Part shown: in pieces, positions 8,274 through 17,104 of the stretch
Layout: each line of letters opens with the position of its first letter
Numbering within the stretch: the first letter of the stretch is position 1
Assembly: GCF_963668085.1 (NCBI RefSeq)
Contig: NZ_OY764059.1
Span: forward strand, 372,001-436,000
DNA length: 64,000 nucleotides
Direction: 5' to 3'
Source of the DNA: an uncultured Ilyobacter sp.
GTDB lineage: Bacteria > Fusobacteriota > Fusobacteriia > Fusobacteriales > Fusobacteriaceae
Translations under genes and position numbers: made by a program
The notes under the pieces: model-generated
Database searches by the model: none
What the model saw: only the letters and a program-made list of their open reading frames with translations
Told to the model about the DNA's origin: nothing

Positions 8274-8358
8274 TTGACAAAGATAATATAAGGATGTAAG
8301 ATGTGTGGTGGAAATACTGTATACAGTATTTCTTACGGTGGGTTTTGTATACAGTATT
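8274..8358 (+). promoter_or_regulatory. oadA promoter with two TGTATACA operators
   Basis: TTGACA (8274-8279), 17-nt spacer, TAAGAT (8297-8302), predicted start near 8309. A perfect 20-bp palindrome AAATACTGTATACAGTATTT spans 8312-8331, and a second copy, TTTTGTATACAGTATT, spans 8343-8358. Both lie in the first 50 bases of the transcript, upstream of the GAGGTG site at 8372-8377. The shared TGTATACA core links this operon to the sites at 981 and 1175. Confidence 0.75.
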
Positions 8359-8383
8359 CTTAAATAAAATTGAGGTGATTCTT

Positions 8384-9766
8384 TTGAAAAAATTAAAAAT
8401 AACTGAGACTGCATTGAGAGACGGACATCAGTCCCTTATAGCAACAAGACTAAAAACTGAGGAAATTCTTCCTATTTTGGAAAAGATGGACCAGGTAGGA
8501 TATTATTCTCTAGAGGTATGGGGCGGAGCTACATTTGATGCCTGTATAAGATTTCTAAATGAAGATCCTTGGGAAAGACTTAGAGAGATGAGAAAAAGAG
8601 TTAAGAATACAAAACTTCAGATGCTACTCCGTGGTCAAAATCTTCTTGGTTACAGACATTATGCAGATGATGTTGTTGATAAGTTCATAGAAAAATCACT
8701 AAAAAATGGAATAGATATTATAAGAGTTTTTGACGCACTAAACGACTACAGAAACCTTGAAACTGCAATCAAGTCCATTATTAAATATAACGGACACTGT
8801 CAAGGGTGTATCGCTTACACAACTAGTGAGATTCATACTGTAGATTACTTTGTAGAAAAAGTAAAAGAACTTGAAAAATTAGGTGCTCACTCAATCTGTA
8901 TAAAGGATATGGCTGGAATATTACTTCCAGAAGTAGCCTATGAGTTAATAAAAAAGATAAAATCAGTAACTGATCTTCCTATTGAGCTTCATACTCACTG
9001 TACAAGTGGGATAGCATCGATGCTTTATATGAGGGCTATAGAGGCTGGAGTAGATATAATAGACACAGGTATATCACCTTTTTCAGGAGGTACAGCACAG
9101 CCTGCAACAGAAGTATTTGCCCATGTTTTAAAAGGAAGCGAAAGAGACCCAGAATTAGATCTTGGTCTTCTTTCAGAAATTGCAGATTACTTTAAGCCGA
9201 TAAAAGAAAAGTACAGATCAGAAGGGATATTAAATCCAAAAGTAATGGATGTAGAGCCAAAGACACTTTCATACCAGGTTCCAGGTGGAATGCTTTCAAA
9301 CCTTCTTTCGCAATTAGAAGGGCAGGGTGCATCTGATAGATATGAAGAGGTTCTTGAAGAGGTACCGAGAGTAAGAAAAGACCTCGGATATCCACCTCTA
9401 GTAACACCTCTTTCACAAATGGTTGGTACACAGGCAGTATTCAATGTACTTGTAGGAGAAAGATATAAATTTGTTCCTAAAGAGATAAAAGACTATGTAA
9501 GAGGAAAATATGGTCAGTCTCCGGCACCAATAAGCCAAGAGATAAAAGAGAAAATAATCGGAGAAGAGACACCGATAACTCATAGACCGGCAGATGATAT
9601 TTCTCCGGAATTTGAAAAGCTAAAAGCTGAGATAGGAGAGCTTGCTCAAAGTGACGAAGATGTATTAATGTACGCTTTATTCCCAGAAAATGCAAAAGAA
9701 TTTTTAAATAAAAGATTTGAAGAGCTAGAGGAAGAGAACGAATATATCATGACAGTTTACGTATAA
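8384..9766 (+). CDS. oadA: Oxaloacetate decarboxylase alpha subunit, carboxyltransferase part only
   Basis: A 460-residue carboxyltransferase that moves CO2 from oxaloacetate to biotin. Visible are TETALRDGHQSLIATR at the N-terminus, the metal and substrate residues of the TIM barrel (IKDMAG, ELHTHCTSG) and the conserved C-terminal region. The biotinyl domain normally fused at the C-terminus is missing; a separate carrier is at 13062. I chose TTG 8384 as start because LKKLKITETALRDG matches the family N-terminus, GAGGTG precedes it, and the longer GTG/ATG frame from 8303 would run through the operators at 8312-8358. The gene leads the cit-oad operon. Confidence 0.93.
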   Translation: MKKLKITETALRDGHQSLIATRLKTEEILPILEKMDQVGYYSLEVWGGATFDACIRFLNEDPWERLREMRKRVKNTKLQMLLRGQNLLGYRHYADDVVDKFIEKSLKNGIDIIRVFDALNDYRNLETAIKSIIKYNGHCQGCIAYTTSEIHTVDYFVEKVKELEKLGAHSICIKDMAGILLPEVAYELIKKIKSVTDLPIELHTHCTSGIASMLYMRAIEAGVDIIDTGISPFSGGTAQPATEVFAHVLKGSERDPELDLGLLSEIADYFKPIKEKYRSEGILNPKVMDVEPKTLSYQVPGGMLSNLLSQLEGQGASDRYEEVLEEVPRVRKDLGYPPLVTPLSQMVGTQAVFNVLVGERYKFVPKEIKDYVRGKYGQSPAPISQEIKEKIIGEETPITHRPADDISPEFEKLKAEIGELAQSDEDVLMYALFPENAKEFLNKRFEELEEENEYIMTVYV

Positions 9767-9824
9767 GATATATAAAACAGTTTGTTATTTTATAATTAAC
9801 TCATATATTGAAAGGAGAAGATTA

Positions 9825-10094
9825 ATGATTGGAATTTGCGGAAATGAAAAAGCTTCAGATGCACTGGTTACAGTTGATCTGAATACCGTAGGAATCAGTG
9901 TTGAGGTAATTTCGAAGTTAAAGGGAATGTTTGGAGACTTGATGGAGAAATCTGTTATGGAGGCCCTTGCAGAGATGGAGACAGAAAATGCAAAGGTAAC
10001 TGTGCAAGATTTTGGAGCATTAGATTTTATAATCAAAGCTAGAACAAAAACAGCAGTGAGAAGAGCAATGGCTGCTGCAGGAGGTGTAAAATAA
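9825..10094 (+). CDS. citD: Citrate lyase acyl carrier protein (gamma subunit)
   Basis: An 89-residue protein carrying the phosphoribosyl-dephospho-CoA arm on which the acetyl and citryl groups ride in citrate lyase. Family features: a short N-terminal segment with the attachment Ser, and the C-terminal DFGALDFIIKARTKTAVRRA. In Klebsiella and E. coli proteins the modified Ser is the first residue after ES in TLES-S/G-D; here the matching stretch is NEKASD, so that position is Ala and the only Ser is one residue later (Ser11). Its stop overlaps the citE start by one base. RBS AAAGGAG. Confidence 0.9.
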   Translation: MIGICGNEKASDALVTVDLNTVGISVEVISKLKGMFGDLMEKSVMEALAEMETENAKVTVQDFGALDFIIKARTKTAVRRAMAAAGGVK

Positions 10095-10990
10095 TGAAAA
10101 AACTAAGAAGAACGATGCTTTTTGCACCTGCAAGTAACCCTAAACTATTATTTAACACTGCAATTTATAAGCCAGATTGTATTCTATTTGACTTAGAAGA
10201 TGCAGTAAGATACGACGAAAAAGATGCAGCAAGAGACCTTCTTGTAGAAGCATTTAAAACTATAGATTATGGACAGTGTGAAGTGTTCGTAAGAACGAAC
10301 CCACTTAGAAAACCAACAGGTGAAAAAGCACCTTTCGGAGAACTTGATATAAGAGCTCTTGTACCGGCAGGAATGAGAAGGATGAGACTTCCTATGTGTG
10401 AAAAACCTGAGCATATAGAGGAATTAGCAGCATTACTCGACGAAGTAGAAAAAGAGCACGGAATAGAGCCTGGATCAGTTAAAGTACAGGCATCTCTAGA
10501 AACTCCAATAGGAGTTATGAATGCTCTGGCTATAGCACAGTCTTCTGACAGAATAACTTCAATCTCTTTTGGAGCTGAAGACTTTACAAGAACATTGGGA
10601 ACAGACAGAACAAAAGCAGCAACAGAACTTTTTTTTGCTAGATCACAAGTAGTTATGGCTGCAGCAGTAGCTGGTGTAGATGCTATCGATACAGTATGGG
10701 CAGATGTTTCAGATACTGAAGGATTTATCAAAGAAGTAGAATCAGCAAAGAATCTTGGATTTTCAGGTAAGTCATGTATCCACCCTTCACAGGTAAAAGA
10801 AGTTCACAATATTTTCACTCCATCTATGGAAGAAGTGGAAAAATCTGTGGAAATCTTGAAAGCAGCTGCAGAGGCTAACATTCAAGATGGTGGGGTAATT
10901 ACAGTAAAAGGGAAAATGGTTGATATTCCGGTAATCGCTAAAGCTGAAAGAATAGTTTCTTTGGCTAAAGGTGCAGGACTAATCAAATAA
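10094..10990 (+). CDS. citE: Citrate (pro-3S)-lyase beta subunit
   Basis: A 298-residue TIM-barrel lyase subunit that cleaves the citryl thioester into acetyl-ACP and oxaloacetate. It begins KKLRRTMLFAPASNPKLLF and has the conserved LFDLEDAVRYDEKDAAR segment, VFVRTNPL, the acidic metal-binding SFGAEDFTR and the C-terminal GKSCIHPSQV loop. Full length for the family. The ATG at 10094 shares its A with the citD stop, indicating translational coupling, and citF follows 19 bp later. Confidence 0.96.
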   Translation: MKKLRRTMLFAPASNPKLLFNTAIYKPDCILFDLEDAVRYDEKDAARDLLVEAFKTIDYGQCEVFVRTNPLRKPTGEKAPFGELDIRALVPAGMRRMRLPMCEKPEHIEELAALLDEVEKEHGIEPGSVKVQASLETPIGVMNALAIAQSSDRITSISFGAEDFTRTLGTDRTKAATELFFARSQVVMAAAVAGVDAIDTVWADVSDTEGFIKEVESAKNLGFSGKSCIHPSQVKEVHNIFTPSMEEVEKSVEILKAAAEANIQDGGVITVKGKMVDIPVIAKAERIVSLAKGAGLIK

Positions 10991-11009
10991 TTCAGGAGGG
11001 AAATAAAAA

Positions 11010-12569
11010 ATGGAATTAAAGACATTAGTTAATAAATTAGGAAGAGAGATGCCAAGTTTTATTGAAGGTTATGGTGAAGTTAAGCCCTATGCTGGGCCAT
11101 TTGCTACAAAGGCATCTGGAAGAAAATATGCACCATCAAAATCTTCTTCAAAACCTGGAGATGTAAAATTATTAAGCAGCCTAAAAGAAGCTTTAGAAAA
11201 AGTTGAAATAAAAGATGGAATGACAATTTCTTTTCATCACCACCTTAGAAACGGTGATTATGTATTAAATATGGTTGTAGAAGAGATTGCGGCTATGGGT
11301 ATAAAGGACATAACAATTTGTTCATCATCGCTTACATCGGCTCACGAGCCATTAATAGACCATATCAAAAATGGAGTTATAACTGGACTTCAAACATCAG
11401 GATTAAGAGGAAAAATAGCTAAAGAGGTAGCTACAAATAATATTCTTGGAAAGCCTGTAGTTTTCAGAACTCATGGTGGAAGAGCAAGAGCTGTTGAAGC
11501 TGGAGAGGTAAAAATAGATGTAGCATTTATCGCAGCACCATCTTGTGACCCTATGGGTAACATGAATGGTAAAGAGGGTAAATCTGCTTTTGGTGCCATG
11601 GGATACCCTATGGTAGATGCAGAGTATGCTGAAAAAGTAGTGGCAATAACAGATAACCTTATGCCTTTCCCATTAGCAAAGGTATCTATTCCTATGACTC
11701 TTGTAGATCATGTAGTTGAAGTAGAATCTATAGGAGACCCTGCTAAGATAGCAACAGGAGCCACAAGAGTTACAAAAAATCCAATGGATCTTTTGATAGC
11801 TGAAAATGCAGCTAAGGTACTAATCGCATCAGGACTAGTAAAAGAAGGATTTTCTTTTCAGGCTGGTTCGGGAGGAGCTTCCCTTGCAGTTTGTAAATTT
11901 ATAAGAGAATATATGGAAAAAAATGAAATAAAGGGATCTTTTGCAGCAGGAGGAGTTACAGCTTACCTTGTAGAACTTCTTGAAGCAGGATTATTCAATG
12001 CACTTCTTGATACTCAGACTTTTGACGGAGCTGCAGCAGATTCATTTAACAGAAATCCAAATCACATAGAAATGTCAGCTTCTATGTATGCAAACCCTCA
12101 CAATAAATCTTGTTCTGCTCACCAGTTAGATATGATGATTCTTTCTGCTACAGAGATTGATACAGACTTCAATCTAAACTCTATGACTGGTTCTACAGGA
12201 ATGATCATGGGTGCTCAAGGTGGAGCCCCAGATACAGCAGCAGGAGCAAAGTTAACTGTATGTGTAGCACCGACAATGAGAAAGAGAATACCAATTTTAC
12301 TAGATAAAGTAACAAATATAGTAACTCCAGGAGAAACAGTAGACGTACTGGTAACTGAAAGAGGAACTTGTGTGAATCCACTGAGAACTGACCTTATAGA
12401 AAAGTTTACAGCGGCAGGAATAGATTTAATGACCATAGAGGAATTGAAATCTGAAGTTGAAAAACTGACAGGAATCCCAGAAAGAGTTCAGTATGAGGAT
12501 ACAGTGGTAGGAATTATCGAGTATAGAGATGGAACTGTAACAGATGTTATCAAACAGGTAAAAAAATAA
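11010..12569 (+). CDS. citF: Citrate lyase alpha subunit (citrate CoA-transferase)
   Basis: A 519-residue acyl-exchange subunit that transfers citrate onto the carrier arm, releasing acetate. Recognisable motifs are SFHHHLRNGDYV near residue 73, the glycine-rich GSGGASLAVCKFI near 290 and GAQGGAPDTAAGAKLTV near 400. Length agrees with CitF. AGGAGGG precedes the ATG. A hairpin at 12568-12595 overlaps its stop codon. The maturation genes citC, citX and citG are not in this window and must lie elsewhere. Confidence 0.96.
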   Translation: MELKTLVNKLGREMPSFIEGYGEVKPYAGPFATKASGRKYAPSKSSSKPGDVKLLSSLKEALEKVEIKDGMTISFHHHLRNGDYVLNMVVEEIAAMGIKDITICSSSLTSAHEPLIDHIKNGVITGLQTSGLRGKIAKEVATNNILGKPVVFRTHGGRARAVEAGEVKIDVAFIAAPSCDPMGNMNGKEGKSAFGAMGYPMVDAEYAEKVVAITDNLMPFPLAKVSIPMTLVDHVVEVESIGDPAKIATGATRVTKNPMDLLIAENAAKVLIASGLVKEGFSFQAGSGGASLAVCKFIREYMEKNEIKGSFAAGGVTAYLVELLEAGLFNALLDTQTFDGAAADSFNRNPNHIEMSASMYANPHNKSCSAHQLDMMILSATEIDTDFNLNSMTGSTGMIMGAQGGAPDTAAGAKLTVCVAPTMRKRIPILLDKVTNIVTPGETVDVLVTERGTCVNPLRTDLIEKFTAAGIDLMTIEELKSEVEKLTGIPERVQYEDTVVGIIEYRDGTVTDVIKQVKK

Positions 12570-12595
12570 ATAAGGGAGCATTTGCTCCCTTATTT
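12568..12595 (+). terminator. Hairpin after citF
   Basis: AAATAAGGGAGCA (12568-12580) pairs perfectly with TGCTCCCTTATTT (12583-12595). The tail is only moderately T-rich, so it may act as a partial terminator or processing site that sets citDEF apart from oadG onward. Confidence 0.65.
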
Positions 12596-12672
12596 AATCA
12601 ATAAGGTTGTAAATATGCATTTATTGACTAAACAGACTTATATAAAAATAATATTTAAGAAGGGAGGACAAA

Positions 12673-13008
12673 ATGAATATTACAGAACTTATGACACTGT
12701 TTTCTAACCCAGAGAGCATAAAAACCCTGGCTATGGGAGATAAAATGATGGGAGTGGGTGTGACTGTAATCCTCGGAATGGGTATAACAATTACAGCACT
12801 TATATTCATACAATTTCTTATAGAAATGATGACAAAATTAATGGCTGAGAAACCAAAAGAGGCAGTGGTTACTGAAGAAACTCCAAAGGCTCCAATGAAG
12901 CCAGATGTCAATGATCCTGAACTGATGGCGGCTATATCTGCTGCAGTTGCTGCAAAAATGGGCATATCCAAAGAAAGCATAGTGAAAACAGTAGTTGAGA
13001 AAAGATAG
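12673..13008 (+). CDS. oadG: Oxaloacetate decarboxylase gamma subunit
   Basis: A 111-residue small membrane subunit. One transmembrane helix (about 27-50, MGVGVTVILGMGITITALIF) is followed by a Pro/Ala/acidic linker and the C-terminal helix ELMAAISAAVAAKMG, the standard OadG plan. It anchors the carboxyltransferase and biotin carrier to OadB in the inner membrane. The ATG follows AGAAGGGAGGA. It is 54 bp upstream of the biotin carrier gene. Confidence 0.9.
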   Translation: MNITELMTLFSNPESIKTLAMGDKMMGVGVTVILGMGITITALIFIQFLIEMMTKLMAEKPKEAVVTEETPKAPMKPDVNDPELMAAISAAVAAKMGISKESIVKTVVEKR

Positions 13009-13061
13009 AAACGGACTTTTTAATCTAATAAGCTTATAAGAAATCTCACAGGAGGATAAAA

Positions 13062-13463
13062 ATGAAAACTTTTAAAGTTGTTGTTAATGGAAATGAATAT
13101 GAAGTAGGAGTAGAAGAAGTAAAAGCAGGAACATCGGCACCAAGAGCGGCAGCCCCAACTCCATCGGCACCAGCTCCAGCAGCGCCGAAGCCAGTAGCAC
13201 CAACACCGGCACCAAAACCAGTAACTACTGCAGCAGGGGCAGGAGCAGGAGTAAACACAGTAACTGCACCTATGCCTGGTACAATAATTAATGTAGGGTG
13301 TCACTCAGGAGCAAAAGTTTCTAAAGGTGACATTTTGTTAGTGTTAGAAGCAATGAAGATGGAAAATGAAATTATGGCTCCTCATGACGGAACAGTTTCT
13401 GAAGTAAGAGTTCAGCAAGGTGCTTCAGTTAATGCAGGAGATATACTGGTAGTATTATCTTAA
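13062..13463 (+). CDS. Biotin carrier protein of the Na+-pumping decarboxylase
   Basis: A 133-residue biotinyl carrier. Residues 1-22 form a short N-terminal unit, 23-63 are an Ala/Pro-rich flexible linker, and the rest is a biotinyl/lipoyl domain with EAMKMENE; the modified lysine is about Lys99. It carries CO2 from OadA to the membrane decarboxylase OadB. In many bacteria this is the C-terminal domain of OadA; here it is a separate gene, as in glutaconyl-CoA and methylmalonyl-CoA decarboxylases. Start has an AGGAGGA site; oadB follows after 21 bp. It could also serve another decarboxylase. Confidence 0.93.
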   Translation: MKTFKVVVNGNEYEVGVEEVKAGTSAPRAAAPTPSAPAPAAPKPVAPTPAPKPVTTAAGAGAGVNTVTAPMPGTIINVGCHSGAKVSKGDILLVLEAMKMENEIMAPHDGTVSEVRVQQGASVNAGDILVVLS

Positions 13464-13484
13464 ATCTATAGGGGGACAATTGTT

Positions 13485-14672
13485 ATGTTACAAGCTTTAA
13501 TGGATTTTTATACTAGCACAGGTTTTTATGGTATGAATATAGGTTCCATCATAATGATGATAGTTGCCTGTATTTTCCTTTACCTTGCTATAGTAAAAGG
13601 GTTTGAGCCTCTATTATTGGTTCCTATCTCTTTCGGAATGCTTCTTACTAACCTTCCATTTGCAGGTATGATGGCAGAGCCTTTAATGGAAGTAAAAGAG
13701 CACTTATCAGACACAGGGGTTATGCACTATGTAGTTCATACAGCAGAGCCTGGAGGATTACTTTATTATTTATTCCAAGGTGACCATTTAGGAATATTCC
13801 CTCCATTAATCTTTATGGGTGTAGGGGCGATGACAGACTTCGGTCCGTTAATTGCAAATCCTAAATCACTTCTTCTTGGAGCAGCAGCTCAGTTTGGAAT
13901 CTTCGTTACTTTCCTAGGAGCTATAGGTTCTGGACTGTTTACAGCTCAGGAAGCGGCTTCAATCGGAATCATCGGTGGAGCAGACGGACCTACTGCAATC
14001 TTCCTTTCTTCAAAACTGGCTCCGCACCTAATGGGACCAATAGCTGTAGCAGCTTATTCATATATGGCGCTTGTACCAATCATTCAGCCGCCTATCATGA
14101 CAGCTCTTACAAGTGAAAAAGAGAGAAAGATAAAGATGTCTCAACTTAGAATGGTAACAAAGAAAGAGAAAGTAATCTTCCCTATCGTAGTTACTATCAT
14201 AGTATCTCTAATAGTACCTCCAGCAGCAACTCTAATCGGAATGTTAATGCTTGGAAACCTATTCAGAGAATGTGGAGTAGTAGGAAGACTAGAAGATACA
14301 GCGAAAAATGCGCTCATCAACATCATCACAATCTTCCTAGGAGTAACAGTTGGAGCAACAGCAACAGCTGAAGCCTTCCTAAAAGTAGAAACTCTAGCTA
14401 TCCTAGCACTAGGAGTAGTAGCCTTTGGAATAGGAACAGGATCAGGAGTACTTCTTGCTAAGTTTATGAATAAGATGAGCAAGACACCTATAAATCCATT
14501 ACTAGGATCTGCAGGAGTATCTGCAGTACCAATGGCAGCAAGGGTATCACAGGTAGTAGGACAGAAAGCTGACCCATCAAACTTCCTACTGATGCATGCA
14601 ATGGGACCAAACGTTGCAGGAGTAATAGGATCTGCAGTATCTGCAGGTGTACTACTTTCACTATTTGGATAA
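13485..14672 (+). CDS. oadB: Oxaloacetate decarboxylase beta subunit, Na+ pump
   Basis: A 395-residue integral membrane protein of about nine or more helices that decarboxylates carboxybiotin and exports Na+. The key loop [15 protein letters not shown] (about residues 165-179) with its essential Asp is intact, as is the later [14 protein letters not shown] segment. Length is close to the 430-residue average and its N-terminus is short. Start is ATG behind AGGGGGAC. Together with OadA, OadG and the biotin carrier it turns citrate fermentation into a sodium gradient. A terminator follows at 14703. Confidence 0.95.
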   Translation: MLQALMDFYTSTGFYGMNIGSIIMMIVACIFLYLAIVKGFEPLLLVPISFGMLLTNLPFAGMMAEPLMEVKEHLSDTGVMHYVVHTAEPGGLLYYLFQGDHLGIFPPLIFMGVGAMTDFGPLIANPKSLLLGAAAQFGIFVTFLGAIGSGLFTAQEAASIGIIGGADGPTAIFLSSKLAPHLMGPIAVAAYSYMALVPIIQPPIMTALTSEKERKIKMSQLRMVTKKEKVIFPIVVTIIVSLIVPPAATLIGMLMLGNLFRECGVVGRLEDTAKNALINIITIFLGVTVGATATAEAFLKVETLAILALGVVAFGIGTGSGVLLAKFMNKMSKTPINPLLGSAGVSAVPMAARVSQVVGQKADPSNFLLMHAMGPNVAGVIGSAVSAGVLLSLFG

Positions 14673-14702
14673 TTATTGAAAATTTAGACTTATAGTTATA
14701 AA

Positions 14703-14749
14703 AAAGAGGGTGATCCAAGTAGAAAAACTACTTGTGAGTCACCCTCTTT
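14703..14749. terminator. Bidirectional terminator between oadB and cstA
   Basis: AAAGAGGGTGA (14703-14713) pairs with TCACCCTCTTT (14739-14749) around an inner AAGTAG/CTACTT stem. It sits between convergent genes with A-rich and T-rich flanks. Confidence 0.85.
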
Positions 14750-14812
14750 AGTATATTTTAAACTTTTCAAAATTATGTGTAAATCTAAAGCAAATTTCAT
14801 AAATATTATTTT

Positions 14813-16225
14813 TTAAAGAATTTCTTCTTCAGCTAAAGCAGATTGACTTTTTTTCTTCTTTAGGAAAAGCGCGAGAGCACCCACTGCAGCAAGGATACCA
14901 AAAGGATAACCTATAGCTGTAGACATTCGTAAACCCTCTGGAGCTATTATTATATATGTGGTAATAACTCCTGTCATAAATGTTCCTGGAATTGCGGCTA
15001 TCCAGAAATTTTTATTATTATTTGCCAGATAAACTGCTCCAGCCCATAAAACTATAGTTGCAAGGGTTTGATTAGACCAGGCGAAGTATCTCCATATTAT
15101 TCCAAAATCCATGAAACAAAGAGAAATCCCAACTATAAACAAAGGAATTGCGATTAAAAATCTATTTTTTATAGGTCCCTGTTTAAGATTTGTTGCATCG
15201 GCAATTGCAAGTCTTGCACTTCTGAATGCTGTGTCACCTGAAGTAATGGGGCATGCAACTACTCCCAGTAAAGCAAGGGCTCCACCGACTTTACCAAGCA
15301 TTGAGTTAGAAATTGTATTTACAACTACTCCTGCAGCTCCTGCTTGGGCGAGGCCTTCTGTACTGCCGAAAAAAGTCATGGCTGCTGCTGCCCAAATAAG
15401 AGCAATAATACCTTCTGCTATCATAGATCCGAAAAATACCCTCCTTCCTTCTTTTTCATTTTTGAGGCATCTGGCCATAAGTGGAGACTGAGTAGCGTGG
15501 AAACCAGATATTGCTCCACAGGCAATTGTTATAAAAAGAAACGGGTAAAAAGGTGTACCTTTTGGATTAAGGTTTTGAAGAGTTAATTCTGGAATCTGAT
15601 ATCCTTTTATAAAAAGACCTAGACCAATTCCCAGTCCCATTATAAGAAGAGAAAGTCCAAATATTGGATATATTTTGGATATAAGCTTATCTACCGGAAG
15701 AACTGTAGCTATTATATAATAAATAATTATGATCCCAACCCAAGTCATTTTACCTACACTTGGAATGATATTTGTCAATATTCCCGCAGGACCAACTACA
15801 AAAACTACTCCAACAAGAACAAGAAGCACAACTGAGAAGACCCTCATGAAATTTTTAGGGCCATTTCCAAGATATTTACCTACCACTTCTGCTATTGTTG
15901 AACCATTATGTCTAAGTGAAAGCATCCCAGCGAGATAGTCATGAACCGATCCTGCAAAAATGCATCCAAAGACAATCCATAGAAAGGCAGCAGGCCCCCA
16001 TAAAGCCCCTGCAACGGCTCCAAATATGGGACCTAAGCCGGCTATATTGAGAAATTGTATAAGGAAAGCCCTTCCCCAGCTGATCTCACAAAAATCTACA
16101 CCATCCGCAAGACTTACAGCAGGTGTTGGTCTGCTTTCGTTGATACCAAAAATATTTTCAACAATTTTACCATAAATAAAATAACCACCAATTAAAGTTG
16201 CTAAGGCTAATAAAAAAGTTATCAT
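14813..16225 (-). CDS. cstA: CstA-family carbon-starvation membrane transporter
   Basis: A 470-residue inner-membrane protein of more than ten helices. Family sequence is clear: GPIFGAVAGALWGPAAFLWI near residue 67, then GSVHDYLAGMLSLRHNG and SGFHATQSPLMARCL. CstA proteins import pyruvate or peptides; the short form with a polar KKKKSQ tail is common in anaerobes. GGAGG precedes the ATG at 16225. It is 84 bp downstream of the Usp-like gene in the same direction, so the two are probably one operon. Pyruvate handling beside oxaloacetate decarboxylase would make sense, but that is inferred. Confidence 0.92.
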   Translation of the reverse strand: MITFLLALATLIGGYFIYGKIVENIFGINESRPTPAVSLADGVDFCEISWGRAFLIQFLNIAGLGPIFGAVAGALWGPAAFLWIVFGCIFAGSVHDYLAGMLSLRHNGSTIAEVVGKYLGNGPKNFMRVFSVVLLVLVGVVFVVGPAGILTNIIPSVGKMTWVGIIIIYYIIATVLPVDKLISKIYPIFGLSLLIMGLGIGLGLFIKGYQIPELTLQNLNPKGTPFYPFLFITIACGAISGFHATQSPLMARCLKNEKEGRRVFFGSMIAEGIIALIWAAAAMTFFGSTEGLAQAGAAGVVVNTISNSMLGKVGGALALLGVVACPITSGDTAFRSARLAIADATNLKQGPIKNRFLIAIPLFIVGISLCFMDFGIIWRYFAWSNQTLATIVLWAGAVYLANNNKNFWIAAIPGTFMTGVITTYIIIAPEGLRMSTAIGYPFGILAAVGALALFLKKKKSQSALAEEEIL

Positions 16226-16309
16226 TTTTTTTCCTCCTTATTTTCTAAAAGAATAAAATAAGACAGTTTGTTAATATTTTTTTAAAAAAATTAACTTATT
16301 TTTACCTTG

Positions 16310-17104
16310 TTAAGCGATGAACACAGGTTTTTTTGCAGATTCAATTATCTTGAGTCCTGGTTCCCTTATGGCTTTTTCAAGCATTATAGAGTGCTTGAGG
16401 TCACCCATGATTATAAGGTCATAGTCTTTGGAATATTTCAAAATACTCTCATGAACTTCTCCGCTGGTAGACTCTCTTTTGAAATTTTTTCCAGCCTTAT
16501 TCATATAAAGGTTCAAATCTTCTTCATCAATTTTTTTGTTCCCATTAACTGTAACGGCTGCAAATTCAGCAACATTAGAAAAAATTTCCATGAAATTGAA
16601 AAGTGCCTTGTTTGACTTTATCTGCTGGTCATCTGCGAGCATAACTTTTTCTAGTGAATAATTTTCTAGTTCAGGCACTAGTATTACAGGTTTATGATGG
16701 GTATTTAGCAGGACTTTTTCTTCATGGGTAAGTTCATCTGATTTTGCAAGTATTGCTAGGTCGAAAAATTTTAATTCTTCCAGCAGTATTTTAGAAGAAT
16801 CTCCTATCATGTTGTAAAAATTGGCGTCTTTCATTATAGAAAGAAATGTTTTTTCTATTCTTTCTGAACGTTCTTTTTCAGACTGTGTTATTCTCTGATA
16901 TTCTTTATCGATGTTTTTTATCTTAAGTCTGTAAAGATCATCGGCAGCCATGAATTCTTTGAATTCATCTTTGTCCACAACTGAATGTATAAACATTCCT
17001 ACAATATCCGCATCGGGATAACTTTCTTTTATCATTTTTGCGTACTTTGTCAAATATTCAACATCTTTTTCCTCAACAAATGCTACCAATATTCTGTTTA
17101 GCAT
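16310..17104 (-). CDS. Universal-stress-like protein, paralog 1, upstream of cstA
   Basis: A 264-residue soluble protein. The N-terminus (MLNRILVAFVEEKDVEYLTK) and the C-terminal half (VMLADDQQIKSNKALFNF, then DLIIMGDLKHSIMLEK and KKPVFIA) resemble two Usp domains in tandem, with a helical insertion around residues 65-110. The ATP-binding glycine motif of classic UspA is not obvious. A paralog is at 25073-25858. Usp partners of transporters are often regulatory. The ATG follows GGAGGGTGATT. Confidence 0.7.
   Translation of the reverse strand: MLNRILVAFVEEKDVEYLTKYAKMIKESYPDADIVGMFIHSVVDKDEFKEFMAADDLYRLKIKNIDKEYQRITQSEKERSERIEKTFLSIMKDANFYNMIGDSSKILLEELKFFDLAILAKSDELTHEEKVLLNTHHKPVILVPELENYSLEKVMLADDQQIKSNKALFNFMEIFSNVAEFAAVTVNGNKKIDEEDLNLYMNKAGKNFKRESTSGEVHESILKYSKDYDLIIMGDLKHSIMLEKAIREPGLKIIESAKKPVFIA

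Noticed and set aside
8303..8383. N-terminal extension of oadA
   Set aside because: It runs through operator palindromes, lies at the predicted transcription start and has no homology to OadA.
13020..13304. Minus-strand frames opposite the biotin carrier
   Set aside because: They mirror the Ala/Pro-rich linker codons and have Cys/Trp-rich or low-complexity translations.
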